Below, piece after piece: positions 6,784-12,601 of a DNA stretch of 12,601 nucleotides. Position numbers and translations under genes: made by a program. The notes beneath the pieces were generated by a model, which made no database searches, was not told the DNA's origin, and saw only the letters and a program-made list of their open reading frames with translations. The stretch lies in NCBI GenBank assembly GCA_017304275.1, contig JAFKKW010000330.1:1-12601 (forward strand), in the 5' to 3' direction. Positions within the stretch are counted from its first letter, which is position 1. Each line of letters begins with the position of its first letter. This stretch comes from Hyphomicrobiales bacterium (GTDB lineage Bacteria > Pseudomonadota > Alphaproteobacteria > Rhizobiales > Hyphomicrobiaceae).

Positions 6784-7932
6784 ATGGCAAAACGCGACTA
6801 CTACGACATCCTCGGTGTTCCGCGCACGGCGACCGAGCAGGACCTCAAGTCCGCCTTCCGGAAGCTCGCCAAGGACTGCCATCCCGACCGTAATCCGGGA
6901 GACCAGGACGCCGAGCAGCGCTTCAAGGATCTCAACGAAGCCTACGAGGCGCTCAAGGACCCGCAGAAGCGGGCGGCCTACGACAAGTTCGGTCATGCGG
7001 CGTTCGATCACGGGATGGGACGCGGGCATCCGGGCGCGGGCTTCGGACCGGATTTCGCCTCGTCCATGTCCGACATCTTCGACGACCTGTTCGGCGAGTT
7101 CATGGGCGGTCGGCGCGGCGGGCAACGGCGCGGCTCATCGCGCGAGCGGGGAGCCGATCTCCGCTACAACATGGAGATCACGCTCGAGGAGGCGTTCGCC
7201 GGCAAGGCCGCCGAGATCCGGGTGCCGACGAGTGTCGCATGTGAAACATGCTCGGGCACCGGCGCCAAGGCCGGCACCAAGCCCACGACCTGTCCGACAT
7301 GCGGCGGCATGGGCAAGGTGCGCGCCAGCCAGGGCTTCTTCACCATCGAACGCACCTGTCCGACCTGCGTCGGGCGCGGGGAAGTGATCGACGATCCGTG
7401 TCCGGCCTGCTCTGGCGCGGGCCGCGTCACGCGCGAGCGGACGCTGCAGGTCAATATTCCGGCCGGCGTCGAGGACGGAACCAAGGTGCGTCTCGTCGGC
7501 GACGGCGAGGCGGGTCTGCGCGGCGGGCCGCCCGGCGACCTCTACATCTTCCTCTCCATCAAGCCGCACCGGTTCTTCCAGCGCGACGGGGCGGATCTTT
7601 TCTGCAAGGTGCCGATCTCGATGACGACGGCGGCGCTCGGCGGCCAGATCGAGGTTCCGACGCTCGAGGGCACGGCGAGCCGGGTCAAGATTCCCGAGGG
7701 GACGGAGAGCGGCAAGCAGTTCCGGCTCAAGGCCAAGGGCATGCCGGTGCTGCGCTCGAAGACGGTCGGCGACCTCTACATCCAGGTGGACGTCGAGACG
7801 CCGAAGAATCTGACGCGGCGCCAGCGCGAGCTGCTCGAGGAATTCGAGAGCGAGAGCCGCAAGGAGACGAGCCCCGAGAGCGCCGGCTTCTTCGCCAAGG
7901 TCAAGGATTTCTTCGATGGCAAGAGCGGGTAG
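6784..7932 (+). CDS. dnaJ: Chaperone protein DnaJ (type I Hsp40)
   Basis: DnaJ delivers unfolded clients to DnaK and stimulates its ATPase. The protein has 382 residues, a full type I architecture. The J domain (1 to about 70) begins MAKRDYYDILGVPR, with the HPD triad at residues 33-35. A Gly/Phe-rich region contains GMGRGHPGAGFG and DIFDDLFGEFMGG. The zinc domain has four CxxCxGxG repeats starting at Cys153 (CETCSGTG), Cys170 (CPTCGGMG), Cys192 (CPTCVGRG) and Cys206 (CPACSGAG), enough for two zinc ions. The C-terminal peptide-binding domains include VNIPAGVEDGTKVRLVGDGEAG, FFQRDGADLFCKVPISMTTAALGG and RLKAKGMPVLR. The ATG at 6784 gives the conserved start; a TTG 39 nt upstream would add residues not seen in the family. 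A strong terminator separates it from dnaK, implying a separate promoter. Confidence 0.98.
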   Translation: MAKRDYYDILGVPRTATEQDLKSAFRKLAKDCHPDRNPGDQDAEQRFKDLNEAYEALKDPQKRAAYDKFGHAAFDHGMGRGHPGAGFGPDFASSMSDIFDDLFGEFMGGRRGGQRRGSSRERGADLRYNMEITLEEAFAGKAAEIRVPTSVACETCSGTGAKAGTKPTTCPTCGGMGKVRASQGFFTIERTCPTCVGRGEVIDDPCPACSGAGRVTRERTLQVNIPAGVEDGTKVRLVGDGEAGLRGGPPGDLYIFLSIKPHRFFQRDGADLFCKVPISMTTAALGGQIEVPTLEGTASRVKIPEGTESGKQFRLKAKGMPVLRSKTVGDLYIQVDVETPKNLTRRQRELLEEFESESRKETSPESAGFFAKVKDFFDGKSG

Positions 7933-7980
7933 AGGTATCCGACAGAGGTGGAACGATCCGAGGCTTGCTCTCGATGTGTC

Positions 7981-8006
7981 TGGACTCCGGCCTTCGCCGG
8001 AGTGAC
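7981..8006 (+). repeat. REP-like palindromic repeat, copy 1
   Basis: A 26-nt unit with ends TGG and GAC and an 8-bp stem ACTCCGGC / GCCGGAGT closed by a CTTC loop. It resembles the short palindromic repeats scattered between genes in many proteobacteria, from memory of the family. Copy 2 lies 31 nt downstream in the opposite orientation. It sits 48 nt after the dnaJ stop, where such hairpins often protect or end transcripts. Confidence 0.75.
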
Positions 8007-8037
8007 GTTAGTTTGCTGAAGACGCCGTTCCCCTACC

Positions 8038-8063
8038 GTCATCCCGGCGGAGGCCGGGATCCA
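8038..8063 (-). repeat. REP-like palindromic repeat, copy 2 (inverted)
   Basis: Read on the minus strand, the unit again starts TGG and ends GAC, with stem ATCCCGGC / GCCGGGAT and loop CTCC. It differs from copy 1 at five positions. Four of these are two compensatory base-pair swaps in the stem; the fifth is in the loop. The pair therefore makes a BIME-like inverted arrangement in the dnaJ / flavin reductase gap. Confidence 0.75.
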
Positions 8064-8122
8064 GATACGCATCTGCCGAACTCTCTGGCCGGATGGGGTG
8101 TCGTCGTGACCATGGAGACCGC

Positions 8123-8713
8123 ATGAGCCTTTCGTCGACCAAGCTCCTCTTCTTTGCCGGCAGTGCGCGCGATGCGTCCTACAACAAGCGGCTGGCGCGG
8201 CTCGGTGCGGAGATCGCGGAGGCGAACGGGCTTGCGGCCACGTTCGCCGATCTCGGCGATTATCCGATGCCGCTCTACGACGCGGACCTGCAGGCGCTGG
8301 ACGGGATCCCGGACAACGCCAAGAAGTTCGAGGCGCTGATGAAGGTGCATACGGGCATTTTCATTGCGTGCCCGGAGTACAACGCCTCGATCACGCCGCT
8401 GCTCAAGAATACGCTCGATTGGGTGAGCCGGATCCGCAACGAGGGCGAGGAGCCGCTGGCCGTCTTCAAGACGCGCGTGTTTGCGCTCGGCTCGGCCTCT
8501 CCGGGCGGCGTCGGCGGTTTGCGGGGGCTCAATACGGTTCGTACCACGCTCGAACTCGGTCTCAGTGCGCTGGTGCTGCCCGATCAGTTCGCGGTGCCCA
8601 AGGCGGCCGAGGCGTTCGAGGACAACGGCCACCTCAAGAACAAGGACGCGCAAGAGAGGTTCAAGCAACTGATCCAGACTCTCGCGCGCGCCGCGCACGT
8701 GCTGCACGGTTGA
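8123..8713 (+). CDS. NADPH-dependent FMN reductase (flavodoxin-like fold)
   Basis: A 196-residue flavoprotein of the NADPH-dependent FMN reductase / azoreductase-like family, expected to move electrons from NAD(P)H through FMN to flavins, quinones or other acceptors in the cytoplasm. The FMN phosphate loop is GSARDASYNKRLA (about residues 13-25), after the first beta strand KLLFFA. The isoalloxazine-contacting motif PEYNASITPLLKNTLDWVSR begins at residue 84. A Gly-rich stretch (GSASPGGVGGLRG) follows strand FALGSA. The ATG at 8123 has GGAG 5 nt upstream. Only 3 nt separate its stop from pyrF, so the two are probably one operon with the DUF1330 gene. The natural acceptor cannot be read from sequence. 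The link to pyrF is by position and probably not by pathway. Confidence 0.92.
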   Translation: MSLSSTKLLFFAGSARDASYNKRLARLGAEIAEANGLAATFADLGDYPMPLYDADLQALDGIPDNAKKFEALMKVHTGIFIACPEYNASITPLLKNTLDWVSRIRNEGEEPLAVFKTRVFALGSASPGGVGGLRGLNTVRTTLELGLSALVLPDQFAVPKAAEAFEDNGHLKNKDAQERFKQLIQTLARAAHVLHG

Positions 8714-8716
8714 GCC

Positions 8717-9451
8717 ATGACCGCATCCGCCCAAGATCGCCTGATCGTCGCCCTCGACATGCCGACCATCGAGGGTGCGCGCCAGCTCGTCGCCACGCTC
8801 GGCAACACGGTATCCTTCTACAAGGTGGGTCTCGAGCTTCTGTTCGCGGGCGGGCTCGATCTTGCGCGCGACTTGCGGCGCCAGGGCAAGCGGGTCTTTC
8901 TCGACATGAAGCTGCTCGACATCGGCAATACGGTCGAGCGTGCGGTTGCGAACGTCGCAGAGCTCGACGTCACGTTCCTCACCGTGCATGGCCACGATCT
9001 CAAGACGCTGCGGGCCGCGGTGGCAGGGCGTGGATCGGCGAACGTCAAGCTGCTGGCCGTCACCGTGCTGACCAATCTCTCGGCGGACGATCTGCGGCAG
9101 CAGGGCTCGTCGCTTGCGCCGGCCGATCTCGTGCTGCGGCGCGCGGAGCTGGCGTATGCGGCCGGGTTCGACGGCGTGATCGCCTCGGGCCAGGAGGCGG
9201 CGCGAATCCGTGCCGCGACGGGACCGAAGTTCCTGATCGTCACACCCGGTATCCGCCTGCCGGGCGGGACGACCGACGATCAGGAGCGCGTCATGACGCC
9301 CGACCACGCCATCATGGCCGGTGCCAACCACATCGTCGTTGGGCGGCCGATCACCCAGGCGGACGATCCGAAGCTCGCGGCCGAGACCTTCATCCATCAT
9401 ATCCGCGAGGCGCTGGCCAAAGCCGATGTGCCGCCGTCCGGGCCGCATTGA
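8717..9451 (+). CDS. pyrF: Orotidine 5'-phosphate decarboxylase
   Basis: The enzyme catalyses the last step of de novo pyrimidine synthesis, OMP to UMP plus CO2, as a cytoplasmic dimer of TIM barrels. The protein has 244 residues. It begins with RLIVALDMPT, the first strand carrying the substrate-binding Asp, and FYKVGLELL with a conserved Lys. The catalytic array DMKLLD (Asp63, Lys65, Asp68) is followed by IGNTV. Next come FLTVHGHD, LLAVTVLTNLS, the phosphate-binding VTPGIRLPGG segment, and the terminal VVGRPITQADDP with the phosphate-gripping Arg. The length and motif order fit the bacterial class 1 enzyme. It begins 3 nt after the flavin reductase stop. The ATG at 8717 is the only sensible start. 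No key residue is missing. Confidence 0.98.
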   Translation: MTASAQDRLIVALDMPTIEGARQLVATLGNTVSFYKVGLELLFAGGLDLARDLRRQGKRVFLDMKLLDIGNTVERAVANVAELDVTFLTVHGHDLKTLRAAVAGRGSANVKLLAVTVLTNLSADDLRQQGSSLAPADLVLRRAELAYAAGFDGVIASGQEAARIRAATGPKFLIVTPGIRLPGGTTDDQERVMTPDHAIMAGANHIVVGRPITQADDPKLAAETFIHHIREALAKADVPPSGPH

Positions 9452-9489
9452 GCCCGTCGAAGAACTTCAACACCGGGGAGGAACCATCC

Positions 9490-9777
9490 ATGGCCAAGGG
9501 TTATGTCATCGCGCACGCGACCGTGACGGACGCGGAGAAGTGGGGACAGTACGTCGCGAAGTCGAAGGTCGCGCTCGACAAGTACGAGGGCAAGCCGATC
9601 GTGCGCGGCGGCAAGTGTCAGATCATGGAAGGCAACGGGACGCAGCGGAACGTCGTGCTCGAGTTTCCGAGCTACGAGCAGGCGCTCGGCTATGCGACGA
9701 GCCCCGAGTACGCCGAAGCCAAGGCGTTGCGCCAGGGCGCGGGGAGCATCGACATCACGGTGGTGGAAGGCGTGTGA
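9490..9777 (+). CDS. DUF1330 family protein
   Basis: A 95-residue soluble protein with the small ferredoxin-like alpha-beta fold of the DUF1330 / dimeric alpha-beta barrel group. It starts KGYVIAHATVTDAEKWGQYV, continues KYEGKPIVRGGKCQIMEG, and has FPSYEQALGYATSPEYAEAKALRQG before a final SIDITVVEGV strand. These are the usual conserved blocks: an initial strand with Tyr, a central GG turn, and the Y.SPEY..A...R segment. The biochemical function is unknown and I do not assign one. It lies 38 nt after pyrF, and GGGGAGGA about 8 nt before the ATG at 9490 is the strongest ribosome-binding site in the window. It probably closes the flavin reductase-pyrF operon. I recall the same pairing with pyrF in other Hyphomicrobiales. 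Confidence 0.92.
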   Translation: MAKGYVIAHATVTDAEKWGQYVAKSKVALDKYEGKPIVRGGKCQIMEGNGTQRNVVLEFPSYEQALGYATSPEYAEAKALRQGAGSIDITVVEGV

Positions 9778-9817
9778 TCCGCTGCCGACGCAATTTCGCG
9801 TTCACCATAGCTTGTGC

Positions 9818-9848
9818 TTGCACGCGACCGGCCATTTCCGCCTATAGA
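9818..9848 (+). promoter_or_regulatory. Possible promoter upstream of trmD
   Basis: TTGCAC (9818-9823) and TATAGA (9843-9848; also CTATAG at 9842) are 18-19 bp apart. They are the only promoter-like pair I see in the DUF1330/trmD gap. They lie just before the palindromic element, which would then form the start of the trmD leader. Similarity to consensus only. Confidence 0.3.
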
Positions 9849-9854
9849 TAGCCT

Positions 9855-10006
9855 CTCACCCGGACGTGATCGCAAGATCGCTTCCCGACCTATCCCCATC
9901 ATGGCGGAGCCTGCTTCGCAGGAACGGGGAGAGGTGACGTGAGAGCATACGCCTTTTCACCTCTCCCCGATGGGGAGAGGTCGCGACGCGCAGCGGCGCG
10001 GGTGAG
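9855..10006. repeat. Composite palindromic repeat element (MITE/REP-like), about 150 bp
   Basis: The ends are inverted repeats CTCACCCG (9855-9862) and CGGGTGAG (9999-10006). Inside are two hairpin units. In the first, ACCTATCCCC (9888-9897) faces GGGGAGAGGT (9926-9935) with one mismatch, enclosing CCTGC-TTC-GCAGG (9910-9922). In the second, ACCTCTCCCC (9959-9968) pairs perfectly with GGGGAGAGGT (9972-9981) around a GAT loop. A 12-bp inverted repeat also links the two units (9926-9937 with 9957-9968). The CCTCTCCCC...GGGGAGAGG...GGGTGAGG wording is one I recall as dispersed through alphaproteobacterial genomes. It has no coding capacity of its own. Confidence 0.75.
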
Positions 10007-10049
10007 GGGGCGGTTACACGACAGCGCATGTTTGAGGCCAGCACGCTCC

Positions 10050-10766
10050 ATGGCGCACATTCCGACCGCTACCGGCCGCCTTCCCTGGCGCGCTTCGGTG
10101 CTCACGCTCTTTCCCGAGATGTTTCCCGGGCCGCTCGGCGTCTCGCTGGTCGGGCAGGCGCTCGAGGTGGGCCTGTGGTCGCTTGCGCTACACCAGATCC
10201 GCGATTTCGGACTTGGCCGTCACCGTGCCGTCGACGATACGCCGGCCGGCGGGGGTGCGGGCATGGTCATGCGCGCGGACGTGCTCGCGGCTGCAATCGA
10301 CCACGCGCGCGGCACCGATGCCGACCTGCCGCTGCTCTACATGTCGCCGCGGGGAACACCCCTGACTCAGGCGCGTGCGCGTGCGCTGTCCACAGGGCCT
10401 GGCGTCATGATCCTGGCCGGGCGCTTCGAGGGCATCGACGAGCGGCTGATCGAAGCGCGTGGCGTCGAGGAGGTGTCGATCGGCGACTACGTGCTGTCGG
10501 GCGGCGAACTGGCGGCGATGGTGCTGATCGATGCGTGCGTGCGTCTCATCCCGGGCGTGCTCGGCGCCGAGGCGAGCCTTGCGGACGAGAGCTTCGAGGA
10601 CGGGCTGCTCGAGTACCCGCAGTACACGAAACCGCGTGAGTGGGAGAACCGGCCGACACCTGAGGTTCTGATGTCCGGGGACCACAAGAAGATTGCCGCG
10701 TGGCGGCGCGCGGAAGCGGAGCGCCTCACGCGCGAGCGGCGACCGGATCTCCTCTCCGAAGACTAG
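10050..10766 (+). CDS. trmD: tRNA (guanine-N1)-methyltransferase TrmD
   Basis: TrmD methylates G37 at N1 in tRNAs reading CNN, UGG and CGG-type codons using S-adenosylmethionine, preventing +1 frameshifts. It is a SPOUT-class dimer in the cytoplasm. The protein has 238 residues. It begins WRASVLTLFPEMFPGPLG after a short N-tail, then GLGRHRAVDDTPAGGGAGMVM, the knot strand LLYMSPRG, GRFEGIDER (124-132) and the SAM-binding trefoil-knot loop IGDYVLSGGE (144-153). The C-terminal part has GLLEYPQYTKPREW and VLMSGDHKKIAAWRR. At the position equivalent to the E. coli catalytic Asp169 (DSF) it has Glu180 (ESF, preceded by Asp179). The ATG at 10050 is the best start; the frame upstream runs through the repeat element. 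Ribosome binding is weak. The usual neighbours rpsP, rimM and rplS are absent. Confidence 0.96.
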   Translation: MAHIPTATGRLPWRASVLTLFPEMFPGPLGVSLVGQALEVGLWSLALHQIRDFGLGRHRAVDDTPAGGGAGMVMRADVLAAAIDHARGTDADLPLLYMSPRGTPLTQARARALSTGPGVMILAGRFEGIDERLIEARGVEEVSIGDYVLSGGELAAMVLIDACVRLIPGVLGAEASLADESFEDGLLEYPQYTKPREWENRPTPEVLMSGDHKKIAAWRRAEAERLTRERRPDLLSED

Positions 10767-10777
10767 GACGCGCTCCC

Positions 10778-11023
10778 GTGACGCACGATTTGCGACGGCT
10801 CGGCGAGGCCGCGGCGTCGACGCGCGCGGCGGCCGACCAGATCGCGGCATCGGCCCGGGATATCGCCGCGCAGGCCAAGCAGCTCCAGGTGCCTGCTGCC
10901 GGATTTTTGAGCAAGGCAAGCGCTGCCTCGCGCCTGCCGACCGTCCCGTATGGTCCGCTTCCGCAACGCCCGCGTTCAAGAGACGGAGCATCCGTGCGTC
11001 CGCGCTTGCATAAGGGCGGCTGA
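10778..11023 (+). pseudogene. Short ORF resembling the C-terminal tail of a methyl-accepting chemotaxis protein
   Basis: Between trmD and the antiporter gene (334 bp) the only coding-like stretch is an 81-codon frame from a GTG at 10778, 11 nt after the trmD stop, with AGGA 9 nt before it. Its first half (LGEAAASTRAAADQIAASA, then RDIAAQAKQLQ, then GFLSKASAASR) looks like the Ala-rich helical end of alphaproteobacterial chemotaxis receptors, including the final FL.K.RAA-like tail. The second half is Arg/Pro-rich and looks like non-coding GC-rich sequence. No signalling hairpin, HAMP domain or membrane segment is present. It may be a receptor remnant, a small coiled-coil protein, or chance. 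The rest of the gap has only a weak promoter-like pair, TTGCAT (11006-11011) and TTTATC (11029-11034). Confidence 0.3.
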
Positions 11024-11100
11024 TCGGATTTATCGAAAAAAGGACAGATAGATCGTCCGCTCCTCCTCCGACCTCGTAGCAATTGCGGAGTGCCCCCGAT

Positions 11101-12601
11101 ATGGCTGCTGAAACAACCGTCGGTCTCGGGCCCGTGGTTGCGCTGCTCACCGCCAGCGTGGTGGCGGTGCCGCTGTTCCGCAAGTTCGGGCTCGGCTCCG
11201 TGCTCGGCTATCTCGCGGTCGGTCTGCTGATGGGCCCGTTCGGCTTCGGCCTCTTCACCGACCCGGTCTCGATCCTGCATGTGGCCGAGCTCGGCGTGGT
11301 GATGTTCCTCTTCACCATCGGCCTCGAGATGCGCCCGGCGAAGCTGTGGGCGCTCCGGAAAGACATCTTCGGACTCGGGCTGGTGCAGGTGGTGACGTGC
11401 GGCGCACTATTGTCGTGCGTCGGCGTGTTTCTCGGCGGGCTCACGTGGCCGGTCGCCATCATCGGCGCCATGGGGTTCGTGCTGTCGTCGACCGCGGTCA
11501 TCATGAAGATGCTGGACGAGCGCGGCGAGACGGCGACGCCGGCCGGGCAGCGGGCCGTCTCCATCCTGCTGTTCGAGGACCTCGCCATCGTGCCTCTGCT
11601 GGCGCTCGTCGCGCTATTCGCGGCGTTCGGCGGAGGGCACGTCGAGACGGCGACGCCGCAGCAGATCTGGATCAACATCGGCATCGGCGTGGCGTCGCTC
11701 GTGGCGGTTGTGGCGGCCGGGCGGTGGCTGCTCAATCCGATGTTCGGCATCGTGGCGGCGCTCGGCGGGCGCGAGATCATGCTCGCCGCCTCGCTGATGG
11801 TGGTGCTGGGAGCGGCCTGGGTCATGCAGCTCGGCGGCCTCTCGATGGCGATGGGCGCCTTCCTGGCGGGCGTGCTGCTGTCGGAATCGTCGTTCCGCCA
11901 CCAGCTCGAGGCCGATATCGATCCATTCAAGGGGTTGCTGCTCGGGCTGTTCTTCCTGGGTGTCGGCATGTCGCTCGATCTCGCGCTGGTGGCGCGCGAG
12001 TGGGTCATCATCGTCGCCGGCGTGCTCGCCTTCATGATCACGAAGGCGGTCGGCATCTTCCTGATCGCGCTTCTGTTCCGCGCCAACTGGCGGGAAGCCC
12101 TGCTGCGCGCGGTGCTGTTCGCACAGGGCGGCGAATTCGCCTTCGTGCTCTACTCGGCCGCGCTTGGCGCGCGGGTGTTCGATGCACGGTCGGCGGCCAT
12201 CATGAGCGCCATCGTCATTCTCTCGATGGCTCTGACGCCGCTGTTCCTGATCCTGTTCGAGCGGTACATGCCCAAGGAGAAAGTGTCCTTCGACGGCGTC
12301 GAGAAGGCGGACGGCCTCGAGAACCGCGTGCTCATCATCGGGTTCGGCCGGTTCGGCCAGCTCGTCAGCCAGCCGCTGCTGGCGCGCGGCGTCGATATCT
12401 CGCTGATCGAGATCGATGTCGACATGATCCGCGCCGCGGCCAATTTCGGGTTCAAGGTCTATTACGGCGACGGGACGCGGCTCGACGTATTGCGCGCCTC
12501 GGGTGCCGAGCAGTCCGAGGCGATTCTGATCTGCGTCGACAAGCCGGAAACCGCCGACCATATCGTGCAGCTCTGCAAGTCGGAGTTTCCGGTGGCGAAG
12601 C
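11101..12601 (+). CDS. kefB: KefB/KefC-type monovalent cation:proton antiporter, CPA2 family (3' end outside window)
   Basis: An inner-membrane potassium efflux / proton antiporter; 500 codons are visible and the frame runs off the window. Residues 1 to about 390 form the hydrophobic Na/H-exchanger domain with roughly a dozen membrane segments. It includes LGYLAVGLLMGPFGFG, ELGVVMFLFTIGLEM, VLSSTAVIMKMLDERGE and the ion-site block ILLFEDLAIVPLLALV. The Kef regulatory-loop counterpart HQLEADIDPFKGLLLGLFF (HALESDIEPFKG in E. coli KefC, from memory) is followed by GVGMSLDL. A cytosolic RCK/TrkA-N domain begins near residue 408 with VLIIGFGRFGQ (Rossmann motif at 414-420) and acidic IEID. These features suggest gating by nucleotide or glutathione adducts, as in KefB/KefC. 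I cannot separate KefB from KefC. The ATG at 11101 has GGAG 10 nt upstream. The gene stands alone, with no KefF/KefG flavoprotein adjacent in view. Confidence 0.93.
   Translation, partial: MAAETTVGLGPVVALLTASVVAVPLFRKFGLGSVLGYLAVGLLMGPFGFGLFTDPVSILHVAELGVVMFLFTIGLEMRPAKLWALRKDIFGLGLVQVVTCGALLSCVGVFLGGLTWPVAIIGAMGFVLSSTAVIMKMLDERGETATPAGQRAVSILLFEDLAIVPLLALVALFAAFGGGHVETATPQQIWINIGIGVASLVAVVAAGRWLLNPMFGIVAALGGREIMLAASLMVVLGAAWVMQLGGLSMAMGAFLAGVLLSESSFRHQLEADIDPFKGLLLGLFFLGVGMSLDLALVAREWVIIVAGVLAFMITKAVGIFLIALLFRANWREALLRAVLFAQGGEFAFVLYSAALGARVFDARSAAIMSAIVILSMALTPLFLILFERYMPKEKVSFDGVEKADGLENRVLIIGFGRFGQLVSQPLLARGVDISLIEIDVDMIRAAANFGFKVYYGDGTRLDVLRASGAEQSEAILICVDKPETADHIVQLCKSEFPVAK

Noticed and set aside
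8039..9448. 469-codon minus-strand frame across flavin reductase and pyrF
   Set aside because: It is antisense to two genes with intact catalytic motifs and has the Arg/His/Glu-rich composition of a GC-bias shadow.
9939..10049. In-frame extension of trmD into the palindromic repeat
   Set aside because: The added residues are Arg/Ala-rich translation of the repeat element and do not resemble a TrmD N-terminus.
11614..12561. 315-codon minus-strand frame opposite the antiporter gene
   Set aside because: It is low-complexity Gln/Glu/His/Arg-rich antisense sequence; the plus strand encodes a clear Kef-type transporter.

Overview
The window looks like chromosomal core DNA of a GC-rich alphaproteobacterium, most likely of the order Hyphomicrobiales (Rhizobiales). 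The grounds are strong GC bias at third codon positions, the divergent rph / hrcA-grpE arrangement beside rdgB, the order dnaK-dnaJ followed by flavin reductase, pyrF and a DUF1330 gene, alphaproteobacterial-style heat-shock promoter elements, and two palindromic repeat types that I recall as common in this class. The assignment is by recall of gene order, not by a search.

Minus strand, 2313 down to 1: rph (RNase PH), a DUF1772 membrane protein, a VOC-fold (glyoxalase/bleomycin-resistance-like) protein and rdgB (non-canonical purine NTP pyrophosphatase, running off the window). The last three genes overlap by a few bases at their stop/start junctions (CTGA and ATGA), so they look translationally coupled. 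The VOC gene appears to start at a CTG codon.

Plus strand, 2566-7932: the heat-shock module hrcA (repressor), grpE (nucleotide exchange factor), dnaK (Hsp70) and dnaJ (Hsp40). A sigma-32-like promoter precedes hrcA, and a good alphaproteobacterial RpoH-type promoter precedes dnaK, followed by a leader of about 120 nt. I found no CIRCE operator. A strong intrinsic terminator lies between dnaK and dnaJ, so dnaJ probably has its own promoter, which sits almost on top of its start codon.

Plus strand, 7933-9777: a 190-bp gap carrying two inverted copies of a 26-nt palindromic repeat, then a likely operon of NADPH-dependent FMN reductase, pyrF (orotidine 5'-phosphate decarboxylase) and a DUF1330 protein.

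Plus strand, 9778-12601: a roughly 150-bp composite palindromic element, trmD (tRNA m1G37 methyltransferase) away from its usual ribosomal-protein neighbours, a short ORF resembling the tail of a chemotaxis receptor, and the first 500 codons of a KefB/KefC-type potassium/proton antiporter.

No mobile gene, CRISPR array, tRNA or rRNA was seen. I see no convincing new biological system. The interesting signals are regulatory and structural: compensatory base changes in the repeat pair, the CTG start, the dnaK/dnaJ split, competing hairpins before dnaK, and two extra genes lodged between rph and rdgB.
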